From contig JAFWSX010000006.1 in NCBI GenBank assembly GCA_017519185.1, forward strand, positions 222,084-286,083: DNA of 64,000 nucleotides, read 5' to 3'. The notes beneath the pieces were generated by a model. That model worked only from the letters and a program-made list of their open reading frames with translations, had not been told where the DNA came from and did not search any database. Each line of letters starts with the position of its first letter. Position 1 is the first letter of the stretch. Source of the DNA: Bacteroidales bacterium (GTDB lineage Bacteria > Bacteroidota > Bacteroidia > Bacteroidales > UBA932). The position numbers were made by a program, and so were the translations under genes. Below are positions 9,104 through 17,832 of this stretch, one piece after another.

Positions 9104-10459
9104 TTAAGCCATTTCTTTTAACATTAGATCGATGCCGTCGCTGATGATCTGCTGGATGCCGACCTTTGAAGGGCAGACGAACTCGCAGAGAGCGAAGTCT
9201 TCGGGCAGAACCTCGTAGATTCCGAGGTTCTCCATCTTCTCGATGTCTTTGGCCAGACAGGCTTTCGCCAGATAGACGGGATAGATGTCCATAGGCAGCA
9301 CCTTGGCGTAGACGTCAGAGACTACGAACGGTCTCGGCCCGCCGTTGGTGTTGGTGTCCATATCATATTTCTTCTTGCCGCCGAGCCAGCTCCAGTATGT
9401 ATGAGAGAAGCTGAACTTCTTGGTGCGGAAAGGTTTGCACCATCCGAAGGTTTCATAGTAGTCACCTTCCTTGAGGATTGTTACCTGGTTGTCGAAGAAT
9501 CCGAGGAAGCCGTCGGGACCCACATTCTCGCCGGTGAGGATATCGCCGCTCACGAGGCGTACGTTGTCGGCGCTGTCGAAGAAGTCGGCGAATGCTGACA
9601 TCGGAGCTCCCTGGATGGCGTTCACGTAAGCAGGATTCTTTGCTGCAGGGCCGGTGACCGCGACAAGGCGGGTGGCGTCATAGATGCCTTCGTTGAATGC
9701 CTTGCCTATCATAGCAACCGACAGCAGGTCTACAGTCCAGACTGTCTCGCCTTTGTTGATAGGGCTGATGTGGTTTATCTGTACGCCCACGTTTCCTGCG
9801 GGGTGTTTGCCTTCGAATTCGTGGAAAATGACACCGCGCAGCTTCTTGAATTCTGAAGAAGGGCAGGTGTAGTAATTCATGCTGAAATGGACTCCGCCTT
9901 TGGTGAATTTGCTGAGGACGTCGATGCCTGTCTGCACGTCGTCGAAGCGGTTCTGAAGTACGAAATCATAATCCGGTGCCAGCGGAGCGGTATCCATGGC
10001 CGAGATGAAAATCGATTTGGGACTGTCGTCCGGATTGGCGATGATGCCATATGGCCTTTGGAGAACCATCGGCCAGAGACCCATCTCCAGCATACGGGCT
10101 GCTGCCTTTTCTTTGGTCATGGAAGCAGGGACTGCCGCTTTCTTGCGGCGGTATTCCATCTTGCCTTCAGCCTTGACTCTCACTTCGAGCAGTTTGCGTT
10201 TCTCTCCCCTGACGACGGCTTCTACAGTGCCGCTGATAGGAGAGCAGAAACTTACCTGCGGACGGTTCTTGTCAACAAAAAGAGGGTCACCGGCAAGTAC
10301 GCGGTCCCCCTCCTTAACCACCATCTTCGGGACAAGAGCCCTGAAGTCGGTAGGTTTTATTGCAACAATGTCCGCAGACACAGTTTTGGCGATTGTCTGA
10401 GAGGCTGCCCCGGCAACGGGAATGTCAAGTCCTTTCTTTAATCTAATCTGTTCTGACAT
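9104..10459 (-). CDS. nqrA: Na+-translocating NADH-quinone reductase subunit A
   Basis: Cytoplasmic-side subunit of Na+-NQR involved in quinone binding; first gene of the operon. 451 residues starting MSEQIRLKKGLDIPVAG, followed by a biotinyl/lipoyl-like region (VVKEGDRVLAGDPLFVDK) and the RnfC/NqrA barrel. The ending FVCPSKVGIQQIISDG is typical. Expression is probably from the promoter at 10510-10517, giving a leader of about 45 nt. All six nqr genes follow with gaps of 4-12 bp. Confidence 0.97.
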   Translation of the reverse strand: MSEQIRLKKGLDIPVAGAASQTIAKTVSADIVAIKPTDFRALVPKMVVKEGDRVLAGDPLFVDKNRPQVSFCSPISGTVEAVVRGEKRKLLEVRVKAEGKMEYRRKKAAVPASMTKEKAAARMLEMGLWPMVLQRPYGIIANPDDSPKSIFISAMDTAPLAPDYDFVLQNRFDDVQTGIDVLSKFTKGGVHFSMNYYTCPSSEFKKLRGVIFHEFEGKHPAGNVGVQINHISPINKGETVWTVDLLSVAMIGKAFNEGIYDATRLVAVTGPAAKNPAYVNAIQGAPMSAFADFFDSADNVRLVSGDILTGENVGPDGFLGFFDNQVTILKEGDYYETFGWCKPFRTKKFSFSHTYWSWLGGKKKYDMDTNTNGGPRPFVVSDVYAKVLPMDIYPVYLAKACLAKDIEKMENLGIYEVLPEDFALCEFVCPSKVGIQQIISDGIDLMLKEMA

Positions 10460-10509
10460 TATTGATTGTTATAAAATATATTGATATATAATTTGTTCAG
10501 AATATCCGG

Positions 10510-10517
10510 CAAAGATA
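10510..10517 (-). promoter_or_regulatory. -7 box for the nqr operon
   Basis: On the minus strand this reads TATCTTTG, an exact TAnnTTTG element 50 bp before nqrA; the -33 element is unclear. It lies about 25 bp from the divergent helicase -33 element. Confidence 0.6.
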
Positions 10518-10541
10518 CATATAAAAAAAGAAGAAATCACC

Positions 10542-10571
10542 TTTGTTTTAGGTTTTTTCGGTTATATATTT
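10542..10571 (+). promoter_or_regulatory. promoter of the helicase gene
   Basis: TTTG at 10542-10545, an 18-bp spacer and TATATTTG at 10564-10571. The box ends 8 bp before the ATG at 10580, so the transcript may be almost leaderless. Confidence 0.65.
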
Positions 10572-10579
10572 GCCATACT

Positions 10580-13036
10580 ATGGAGAGCAGCGCAAATCAT
10601 ATTTTCGACCAGCTTAACGATGCTCAGGCACAGGCGGTTCGCAACATCGACGGACCCTGCCTCATCATTGCCGGAGCAGGCGCCGGAAAGACCCGCGTGC
10701 TGACCTGCAGGATAGCGAATGCGATAGCCTGCGGAGCCGCACCCGGAGAGATCCTGGCACTGACCTTCACCAAGAAGGCGGCCAACGAAATGAAGGAGCG
10801 TATCGCCGCTCTTGTGGGAGAAAACAGGGCAAGGTGGATATGGATGGGAACATTCCACTCCATCTTCATCAGATTCCTGCGCTCCTATGCCCAGCAGCTG
10901 GGCTATCCCGAACAGTTCACAATCTACGACCAGTCTGACAGCCGTGCGGCAGTGAAGCAGTGCATCAAGGAGCTGGAACTGGACGACAAGGTATACAAGC
11001 CGAATGAGATTGCATCCCGCATCTCCGGAGCAAAGAACAACCTGATCACAGCCGCAGCCTATATCAATACTGCTTCGTTAGTCGAGCAGGACAAGATGTC
11101 CCGCAAAGGGCGCATCAGCGATATATACAGTCTCTACGCGAAGAAGTGCAAGATTGCCGGCGCGATGGATTTCGACGACATCCTCGTCAATACCAACATC
11201 CTCTTCAGGGATTTCCCGGAGGCTCTGGAACAGATCAGGAACCGTTTCCGCTACATCCTGGTGGACGAGTATCAGGACACTAACTTTGCCCAGTACGTGA
11301 TTCTCAAGAAACTGGCCGCCTCGCACCGCAACATCTGTGTGGTCGGCGACGACAGCCAGAGCATCTACGCGTTCCGCGGTGCAAGAGTGGAGAACATCCT
11401 CTCGTTCCACAGGGACTATCCCGAGGCAAAAATATTCCGCCTCGAGCAGAACTACCGCTCCACAAGGACTATCGTGGATGCTGCCAACAGCTTGATAGCC
11501 AAGAATGAGCACAGGATCGAAAAGACCTGCTTCTCGGATGGGCAGATAGGTGAGAAGATCGAAGTCCTGAATGGCTTTACCGAGCAGGAAGAAAGTTATC
11601 TCGTCGCTGCGAAGATTGTCAACAGGATATATACAGCCAAGGCCCAGTACAGCGATTTTGCAATCCTGTACCGTACAAACGCCCAGTCCCGCTCGATTGA
11701 GGAGGCGCTCCGCAAGCGCAACCTGCCTTACCGTATCTACGCTGGCTTCTCTTTCTATGACCGTGCCGAGGTCAAGGATATGCTGGCCTATTTCCGGCTC
11801 GTCATAAATCCTATGGACGACGAAGCCTTCCGCAGGGTCGTGAACTTTCCGGCCCGCGGCATAGGCGACACTACTCTGAACCATCTTGCCGCCCTGGCCG
11901 CTGCCAGGGGAATCTCTATGCTCGACGCGGTGATGCTGAGTGACCGGGATCTGGTGGAGTGCGGACTGAAAGGTGCGGCCATAAGCAAGCTGAGGTCATT
12001 CGCTGCGATGATTCTGGAGATGAACCAGAAGATGGCAGCCACGGATGCATACGAGCTTGCGCTTGAGATCGGAAACCAGTCCGGAGCGCTGATCGCGTTC
12101 AAGGCCGATTCGTCGATCGAAGGTCTTTCGAAGTTCCAGAACGTCGAAGCGCTGTACAACAGCATCAAAGACTATGTCGACGAGGAGACCGAGAACCGCG
12201 CGAACGGAGAGGACGCAGTCGTCGGCGACATAACGGTCAACCTTGCGGAATATGTAGAGAACATAACCCTGCTGTCCGCTGTAGAGCGAGAGGCCGGGCA
12301 GGGTGATGACAATAACAAGATATCGCTGATGACCGTGCACGCTGCGAAAGGCCTGGAGTTTCCGTTTGTTTTCGTGATAGGTATGGAGGAGAATCTGTTC
12401 CCGTCGGGGTCGGACCTTCTTCCTTCTGATATAGAAGAGGAGCGCAGGTTGTTCTACGTGGCGCTGACCAGGGCCGAAAAGGCGGTGACTCTGTCGTATG
12501 CCAGCAACCGTATGCGCTGGGGAAAGAGCGAGAGCAACGATGTGAGTCGCTTCATCAGGGAGATCGACGGCAAGTATCTCAGCGGCTCGGTGCCTATGCG
12601 CTCAGGAGCCAGGACTGCCAGCAACGCGGCAATGGGGGCGGCTTTCGGCCGTGAATATGGCAGCCAGAGATATGGCGGTGGTTCTTCTTATGGCCCTGGC
12701 AGATCGTCCTATGGTCAGAACAGGCCTTCAGGAGGCGGCGACCGCCCTGCGTGGAGCTATTCCCGCAAAGCTGCTCCAGCCCAGCCGGTCCAGCAGCGTC
12801 CCATACAGCCGGCACCAACCCGTCCGGCTGCACATACACCTGATCCCGGTTTCACTCCGGACCCTGTTGCATCTCTACAGGTGGGTCAGAGAGTCGAACA
12901 CGACCGCTTCGGTTTCGGAACAATACTCTCTTTCGATGGTGAAGGAGCAGGTATGAAAGCTGTCGTCAGGTTTGAAGATGGAAGTACAAAGACACTTTTG
13001 CTAAAATTTGCTAAACTTCGTGTGGCTCGGGGCTGA
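10580..13036 (+). CDS. pcrA: ATP-dependent DNA helicase, UvrD/PcrA type
   Basis: SF1 3'-5' helicase for repair and replication restart. 818 residues from the ATG at 10580; an upstream ATG at 10481 would span the promoter and add 33 atypical residues. Motif I is GAGAGKT (32-38), motif II VDEYQDTN, motif III GDDSQSIYAFRGA, followed by QNYRST, TVHAAKGLEF and VALTRAEKAVTLSYA. A Gly/Gln/Pro-rich linker joins the motor to a C-terminal Tudor-like domain (VGQRVEHDRFGFGTI...VRFEDG) like that of PcrA that contacts RNA polymerase. It is followed by an intrinsic terminator at 13103. Confidence 0.95.
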   Translation: MESSANHIFDQLNDAQAQAVRNIDGPCLIIAGAGAGKTRVLTCRIANAIACGAAPGEILALTFTKKAANEMKERIAALVGENRARWIWMGTFHSIFIRFLRSYAQQLGYPEQFTIYDQSDSRAAVKQCIKELELDDKVYKPNEIASRISGAKNNLITAAAYINTASLVEQDKMSRKGRISDIYSLYAKKCKIAGAMDFDDILVNTNILFRDFPEALEQIRNRFRYILVDEYQDTNFAQYVILKKLAASHRNICVVGDDSQSIYAFRGARVENILSFHRDYPEAKIFRLEQNYRSTRTIVDAANSLIAKNEHRIEKTCFSDGQIGEKIEVLNGFTEQEESYLVAAKIVNRIYTAKAQYSDFAILYRTNAQSRSIEEALRKRNLPYRIYAGFSFYDRAEVKDMLAYFRLVINPMDDEAFRRVVNFPARGIGDTTLNHLAALAAARGISMLDAVMLSDRDLVECGLKGAAISKLRSFAAMILEMNQKMAATDAYELALEIGNQSGALIAFKADSSIEGLSKFQNVEALYNSIKDYVDEETENRANGEDAVVGDITVNLAEYVENITLLSAVEREAGQGDDNNKISLMTVHAAKGLEFPFVFVIGMEENLFPSGSDLLPSDIEEERRLFYVALTRAEKAVTLSYASNRMRWGKSESNDVSRFIREIDGKYLSGSVPMRSGARTASNAAMGAAFGREYGSQRYGGGSSYGPGRSSYGQNRPSGGGDRPAWSYSRKAAPAQPVQQRPIQPAPTRPAAHTPDPGFTPDPVASLQVGQRVEHDRFGFGTILSFDGEGAGMKAVVRFEDGSTKTLLLKFAKLRVARG

Positions 13037-13102
13037 TCGTGGCACGGTCTTTGTAAATTTTCACATCGAAGTTTATCATAGTTTTAGTTTAGGTCAGGGA
13101 CT

Positions 13103-13145
13103 GGGTCGGTTCGCCATAACGAGCCGGCCCTTACTTGTTTTTTAT
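13103..13145 (+). terminator. intrinsic terminator after the helicase gene
   Basis: An 11-bp stem (13103-13113 with 13120-13130, two G-U pairs), a 6-nt loop, then a T-rich tract with six consecutive Ts. The stretch 13037-13178 holds nothing else clear except a weak TAACTTAG box at 13149. Confidence 0.75.
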
Positions 13146-13178
13146 TCGTAACTTAGCAAGAGAATACTTCCCGACATT

Positions 13179-14594
13179 ATGAAAAAACTTCTCTTCATAA
13201 TAGCGCTGCTGGCGGCTGCGGCTTGCACGAAAGTGAGCGAGCCTGCGCCCTGCGGACCGGTGCCCAGCGAGCGGCAGCTGCAGTGGCATCAGCTCGAGCG
13301 CTATGTCTTCATACATTTCACTACGAATACCTTTACTGACCTTGAATGGGGCTACGGCAATGAGAGTGAGGAGATTTTCAACCCGACGGCCTGCAATCCG
13401 CGTCAGTGGGCGGACATCATCAGCCGGGCCGGTTTCAAGGGCATAGTGCTGACCGCCAAGCATCACGACGGTTTCTGTCTTTGGGACACCAAATACACCG
13501 GGCACAACATTATGAACTCGCCGTACGGCCGCGATCTTGTGAAAGAGGTGAGTGACGCCTGCCGGGAATACGGTCTCAAGTTCGGAGTCTACCTTTCTCC
13601 CTGGGACCGCAACCATCCGGATTACGGCACTCCTGCCTATATCGACTATTACCGCAACCAGCTCACTGAGCTCCTGACTAACTACGGTGACATTTTCGAA
13701 GTGTGGTTCGACGGAGCCAACGGCGGTGACGGGTGGTATGGAGGTGCAGACGAGAGACGCAACATCGACAACCTGACTTACTATGACTGGCCCACCACCT
13801 GGGAGATTGTCCGTCAGAAGCAGCCCAATGCAATTATGTTTTCCGACGGAGGCCCAGACTGCCGCTGGGTGGGCAACGAGGCTGGCTTCGCCGGTGAGAC
13901 GAACTGGAGCACGCTCAACAAGGCTGAGTTCGCCCCAGGCCATGCGGACACTTTTGCCCTCAACCACGGGCAGGAGGACGGCACCGACTGGCTGCCTGCC
14001 GAGGTGGATGTGTCAATCCGTCCTGGCTGGTTCTACCATCAGCGGGAAGATGACCGTGTCAAGAGCGTCGATCAGCTGATGGACATATACTATAAATCTG
14101 TCGGCCGCAACGGCAATCTCATACTGAACGTACCGCCGGACCGCAGAGGACTTATACATCCGACAGACTCTGCAAACTTGATAGAATTCGGCAGGGCAAT
14201 CAAAGCGGAATTTGCTGAAAATCTCGCGCAAGCGGCTGATTTCAAGGCTACTGATGTGAGGGGAAATTCCCGCAGATTCGCCGCTTCGAAAGTGGCAGGT
14301 GAAGGCTATTGGGCAACCGACGACGATGTGACGACGGCCTCTCTGACAGCAACTTTCCGCAAGCCCACGACTGTCAGCAAAATAGTACTGCAGGAGCATA
14401 TCGCCCTTGGCCAGAGGGTGCAGCGCTTCAGCGTTGAAGCGATGGTTGACGGACGGTGGCAGACCCTCGACGAGCAGACCACCATCGGCTACAAGCGCAT
14501 AATAAGATTTGACCCGGTTATGGCTGATGCCATCCGGGTCAATATCCTGGCCTCAAAGGCTTGCATAGCGCTCGACAATGTCGGGATCTACTAG
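13179..14594 (+). CDS. alpha-L-fucosidase, GH29, lipoprotein
   Basis: Retaining exo-glycosidase that releases fucose from glycans. 471 residues with a lipoprotein signal peptide (MKKLLFIIALLAAAAC, lipidation at Cys16), so it acts in the periplasm or on the cell surface. GH29 segments: HHDGFCLWDTKYT (95-107), YLSPWDRNHPDYG (138-150) and EVWFDGANGGDGW with the nucleophile Asp178. After about residue 345 a beta-rich C-terminal part (ATDDDVTTASLTATF...) looks like an F5/8-type carbohydrate-binding module. No other fucose gene is nearby. It ends 5 bp from the convergent araB. Confidence 0.92.
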   Translation: MKKLLFIIALLAAAACTKVSEPAPCGPVPSERQLQWHQLERYVFIHFTTNTFTDLEWGYGNESEEIFNPTACNPRQWADIISRAGFKGIVLTAKHHDGFCLWDTKYTGHNIMNSPYGRDLVKEVSDACREYGLKFGVYLSPWDRNHPDYGTPAYIDYYRNQLTELLTNYGDIFEVWFDGANGGDGWYGGADERRNIDNLTYYDWPTTWEIVRQKQPNAIMFSDGGPDCRWVGNEAGFAGETNWSTLNKAEFAPGHADTFALNHGQEDGTDWLPAEVDVSIRPGWFYHQREDDRVKSVDQLMDIYYKSVGRNGNLILNVPPDRRGLIHPTDSANLIEFGRAIKAEFAENLAQAADFKATDVRGNSRRFAASKVAGEGYWATDDDVTTASLTATFRKPTTVSKIVLQEHIALGQRVQRFSVEAMVDGRWQTLDEQTTIGYKRIIRFDPVMADAIRVNILASKACIALDNVGIY

Positions 14595-14599
14595 CGTAC

Positions 14600-16192
14600 T
14601 TACTTCTTGTGCTGCACTGCGGCGCGCTCGATGGCGAGGCAGGCCTTGTAGTTCTCGATGTAACGGTTGAAGCCTTCTACGTCATCTTCGGTAGGGGCTA
14701 TTTCGACACCGGTGTTGCCTGCAAAGACAAACTTGTCAAGGAAGTCCGGGAGAGACAACCCGCCGGGATTGTTCACCAGGTAAGAGCCGAGGAGAGCGAT
14801 GCCCCAGGCTCCGCCTTCACCTGCAGTCTCCATAACCGAGATGGGAGAGTTGAGGGCTGAGGCGAGGACGCGCTGGCCAACACCCTTGACCTTGAACAGT
14901 CCGCCGTGGCCTGTGATGCGGTCGACCTTGACCTTTTCTTCCTTCAGCAGGACGTCGTTGCCGATCTTGAGCACACCGACGGTGGCGTAAAGGATGGAAC
15001 GCATGAAATTGGACAGATTGAAACTGTCGGTTGCAGAGCGGACGAAGAGAGGACGGCCTTCAGCAAATCCGGTAACGGGCTCGCCGGAGATGTAGTTGTA
15101 TGAAACCAGGCCGCCGCAGTCAACGTCGCCTTTGTCGGCAGCGTCGAACAGGCGCTGGAAGATCTTGCCCATATCGACTTTTACTCCCATAAGTTCCTCA
15201 TACTCTTTGAACAGGCCCACCCAGCCGTTGAGGTCGGAAGTGCAGTTGTTGCAGTGGACCATTGCGACGAGATTGCCGTCGGGGGTGGTGACCATGTCGA
15301 TCATCTCGTTAGGCTTTGACAGTTCCTTCTCCAGTACTATCATAGAGAATGAAGAAGTGCCGGCGGAAACATTGCCGGTGCGAGGTCTGACAGCGTTCGT
15401 AGCAACCATTCCTGTTCCTGCGTCTCCTTCGGGAGGACACAAGGGAACACCGGCCTGCAAGTGTCCGGAAACATCGAGGCGTTTTGCTCCATTCTCTGTC
15501 AGGCGGCCTGCCGGCTCGCCTGCATTGAGAACCTTCGGCAGAATGTCACCAAGCTTCCAGTTGAATTTGTGGGGAGCGACGAGTTTGTCAAACTTCTCGA
15601 TCATGTCCGCCCTGTAGTTTCTGGTCTCGGGGTCGACAGGAATCATTCCTGAAGCATCACCGACGCCAAGAACCTTCTCGCCGGTGAGCTTCCAGTGGAT
15701 GTAGCCGGCAAGGGTTGTCAGATAGCCGATATTCGGAACGTGTTCCTCCTTGTTCAGGATAGCCTGGTACAGGTGGGATATGCTCCAGCGCAGAGGAATG
15801 TTGTAGACGAACAGCTTGGAAAGGGCGGCGGCAGCTTCGCCGGTGTTGGTGTTGCGCCAGGTGCGGAAGGGAACCATAAGGTGCCCGTCTTTGTCAAAGG
15901 GCATATAGCCGTGCATCATCGCGCTGATGCCGATGGCGGCAAGATGCTCAATCTCCACGTCGTAGCGCTTGCGGACGTCAGTGCGCAGATCAGCGTAGCA
16001 GTCCTGCAGGCCAAACCAGATGGTTTCGTTGCTGTAGGTCCAGAGACCGTCCACAAGCTGGTTCTCCCATTCGTGGCTGCCCTGGGCGATAGGGACGTGA
16101 TCCTCGTCGATGAGCACCGCCTTGATGCGGGTGGAGCCGAACTCGATGCCGAGGATGGCTTTTCCTGATTCGATGGTTCTTCTTGCGTCCAT
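14600..16192 (-). CDS. araB: FGGY-family carbohydrate kinase, probable L-ribulokinase
   Basis: Phosphorylates a ketose, most likely L-ribulose to L-ribulose 5-phosphate. 530 residues: N-terminal phosphate motif ILGIEFGSTRIKAVLID, the FGGY core with DASGMIPVDPETRNY, and the C-terminal ATP-site region ITGHGGLFKVKG. It belongs to the ribulokinase type found in Bacteroides arabinose clusters, which diverges from the E. coli enzyme, so substrate identity rests on neighbours: araA ends 1 bp before its start, and the transporter and araD are divergent. A xylulokinase role is possible but less likely. Confidence 0.85.
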   Translation of the reverse strand: MDARRTIESGKAILGIEFGSTRIKAVLIDEDHVPIAQGSHEWENQLVDGLWTYSNETIWFGLQDCYADLRTDVRKRYDVEIEHLAAIGISAMMHGYMPFDKDGHLMVPFRTWRNTNTGEAAAALSKLFVYNIPLRWSISHLYQAILNKEEHVPNIGYLTTLAGYIHWKLTGEKVLGVGDASGMIPVDPETRNYRADMIEKFDKLVAPHKFNWKLGDILPKVLNAGEPAGRLTENGAKRLDVSGHLQAGVPLCPPEGDAGTGMVATNAVRPRTGNVSAGTSSFSMIVLEKELSKPNEMIDMVTTPDGNLVAMVHCNNCTSDLNGWVGLFKEYEELMGVKVDMGKIFQRLFDAADKGDVDCGGLVSYNYISGEPVTGFAEGRPLFVRSATDSFNLSNFMRSILYATVGVLKIGNDVLLKEEKVKVDRITGHGGLFKVKGVGQRVLASALNSPISVMETAGEGGAWGIALLGSYLVNNPGGLSLPDFLDKFVFAGNTGVEIAPTEDDVEGFNRYIENYKACLAIERAAVQHKK

Positions 16193-16193
16193 A

Positions 16194-17732
16194 TTACTTC
16201 AGGGCTTTATTAAGCATAAAGTATACTTCGTTGTTGCGTAGATTCTGCTTGAAGCCGGCGATGTCGGTCTGCTTGTTGATGCGGACATATTCGATGCCGG
16301 TCATTTCGGCGAAGTCATCCCAGTACTCCTCGGTTATGTCGTAAGAGAAGGCACTGTGGTGTGTACCGCCGGCCAGGATCCAGGCGCCTGCGCCGATTTC
16401 GAAAGTAGGCTGGGGAATCCAGAGGGCACTTGCCACGGGCAGGTTGGGCATCGGCTTGGGTTTGATGCACTCTACGGTCTGGGAGATGAGGCGGAAGCGG
16501 TTGCCGAGATCTACGATAGTGGCCTTGATGCCGGGGCCGGTCTTGGATGTGAACACCAGACGGGCGGTGAACTGCTTGCGGATGCCGATGCCGAGGAAAT
16601 GGACTTCGAGTTTCGGTTTGTTCTCGACTGCGATGAGCGGGCAGATTTCGAGCATATGGCTCTGCAGGCAAGATGAACGGTCACCTGCGAAGTTGAGCGT
16701 GTAGTCCTCAAGGAATGAACATCCGGTGGGAAGGCCCTGCTGCATCACCCAAAGGGTGCGTACGAGGCAGGCGGTCTTCCAGTCGCCTTCTGCACCGAAT
16801 CCATAGCCTTCTGCCATCAGACGCTGCGATGCGAGGCCCGGAATCTGGTCGAAACCGCAGAAGTCGGGAGCGTTGATGTCTGCATCTCCGAGGTCATCGA
16901 AGTTGGTGGTGAAGGCAGTGGCGCCTTCGTCCTTCAGCACGCGGCGCAGTGCAATCTCTGCTTTGGCGCTGTTCTTCACCTTCTCCCAGTATACATCTTC
17001 TCCGCTCTCGTCGATCTTGATCTCATAGAGCTTCTTGTACTCCTCCACGAGGGCGTCGGCTTCGGCATCGGTAACCTTCTTGAAATATTCCATCAGGTTG
17101 CTGACAGGGTAGTAGTCTACGTGGTAGCCGAGGCGCTGCTCGAACTCGACACGGTCTCCGTCGGTGACGGCCACGTTGTTCATATTCATACCGAACATCA
17201 GGCAGCGTACATCGTGTGCATCGCGGACGCCTGCTGCTACGCGTGCCCATACTGCAATCTGTTTCTGGGCCTTTTCATCTTTCCAGTATCCGCATACCAC
17301 CTTGCGGGGAATGCGCATACGGGTGCAGATATGACCGAACTCGATGTCGCCGTGGGCGCTCTGGTTGAGGTTCATGAAGTCCATGTCGATCTCGCTCCAG
17401 GGAATCTCGGCGTTGTACTGAGTGTGAAAGTGGAGCAGAGGTTTCTGCAGCTGCTGCAGACCCTTGATCCACATCTTCGCGGGTGAGAAGGTGTGCATCC
17501 AGGTGATAATGCCTATGCACTTGTCATCGTTGTTGGCGGCAAGCATCACGGCCTCGACTTCCTTCGAACTGTTGGCAGTGCCTTTGTAAACGATTTTCAC
17601 GGGGATGTTGCCTGAGGCATTGAGTCCCTCTACCATTTCTTTTGAGTGTCCGTCTACTTGTACAACGGCGTCGCCTCCGTAGAGCAGCTGGGCTCCGGTG
17701 ACGAACCAGACTTCATAATTTTCAAAAAGCAT
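16194..17732 (-). CDS. araA: L-arabinose isomerase
   Basis: Mn-dependent interconversion of L-arabinose and L-ribulose in the cytoplasm. The 512 residues cover the whole family: MLFENYEVWFVTGAQLLYG at the start, the WMHTFSPAKMWI segment, active-site stretches FTTNFDDLGD and EGYGFGAEGDWKTACLVR (catalytic Glu region), SFLEDYTLNF, and GGTHHSAFSYDI with a metal-binding His. It is first in the araA-araB unit; araB starts 1 bp after it. Transcription is probably from the minus-strand half of the palindrome at 17778-17795. Confidence 0.97.
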   Translation of the reverse strand: MLFENYEVWFVTGAQLLYGGDAVVQVDGHSKEMVEGLNASGNIPVKIVYKGTANSSKEVEAVMLAANNDDKCIGIITWMHTFSPAKMWIKGLQQLQKPLLHFHTQYNAEIPWSEIDMDFMNLNQSAHGDIEFGHICTRMRIPRKVVCGYWKDEKAQKQIAVWARVAAGVRDAHDVRCLMFGMNMNNVAVTDGDRVEFEQRLGYHVDYYPVSNLMEYFKKVTDAEADALVEEYKKLYEIKIDESGEDVYWEKVKNSAKAEIALRRVLKDEGATAFTTNFDDLGDADINAPDFCGFDQIPGLASQRLMAEGYGFGAEGDWKTACLVRTLWVMQQGLPTGCSFLEDYTLNFAGDRSSCLQSHMLEICPLIAVENKPKLEVHFLGIGIRKQFTARLVFTSKTGPGIKATIVDLGNRFRLISQTVECIKPKPMPNLPVASALWIPQPTFEIGAGAWILAGGTHHSAFSYDITEEYWDDFAEMTGIEYVRINKQTDIAGFKQNLRNNEVYFMLNKALK

Positions 17733-17777
17733 AATTGTATATTTTAGTTATATGATATTGTCTGTTAGAGATTCTTA

Positions 17778-17795
17778 CAAATTTAATTAAATTTG
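17778..17795. promoter_or_regulatory. divergent arabinose promoter: two back-to-back -7 boxes
   Basis: A perfect 18-bp palindrome CAAATTTAATTAAATTTG. Each half is an outward-facing TAAATTTG box: plus strand 17788-17795 for the symporter operon, minus strand 17785-17778 for araAB. Weak -33-like elements lie at 17765-17768 (TTAG) and 17807-17810 (GTTG on minus). It may also be an operator. Confidence 0.6.
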
Positions 17796-17832
17796 CGTAT
17801 TAAGTACAACAATTCAACCTGACTAAACTGCT

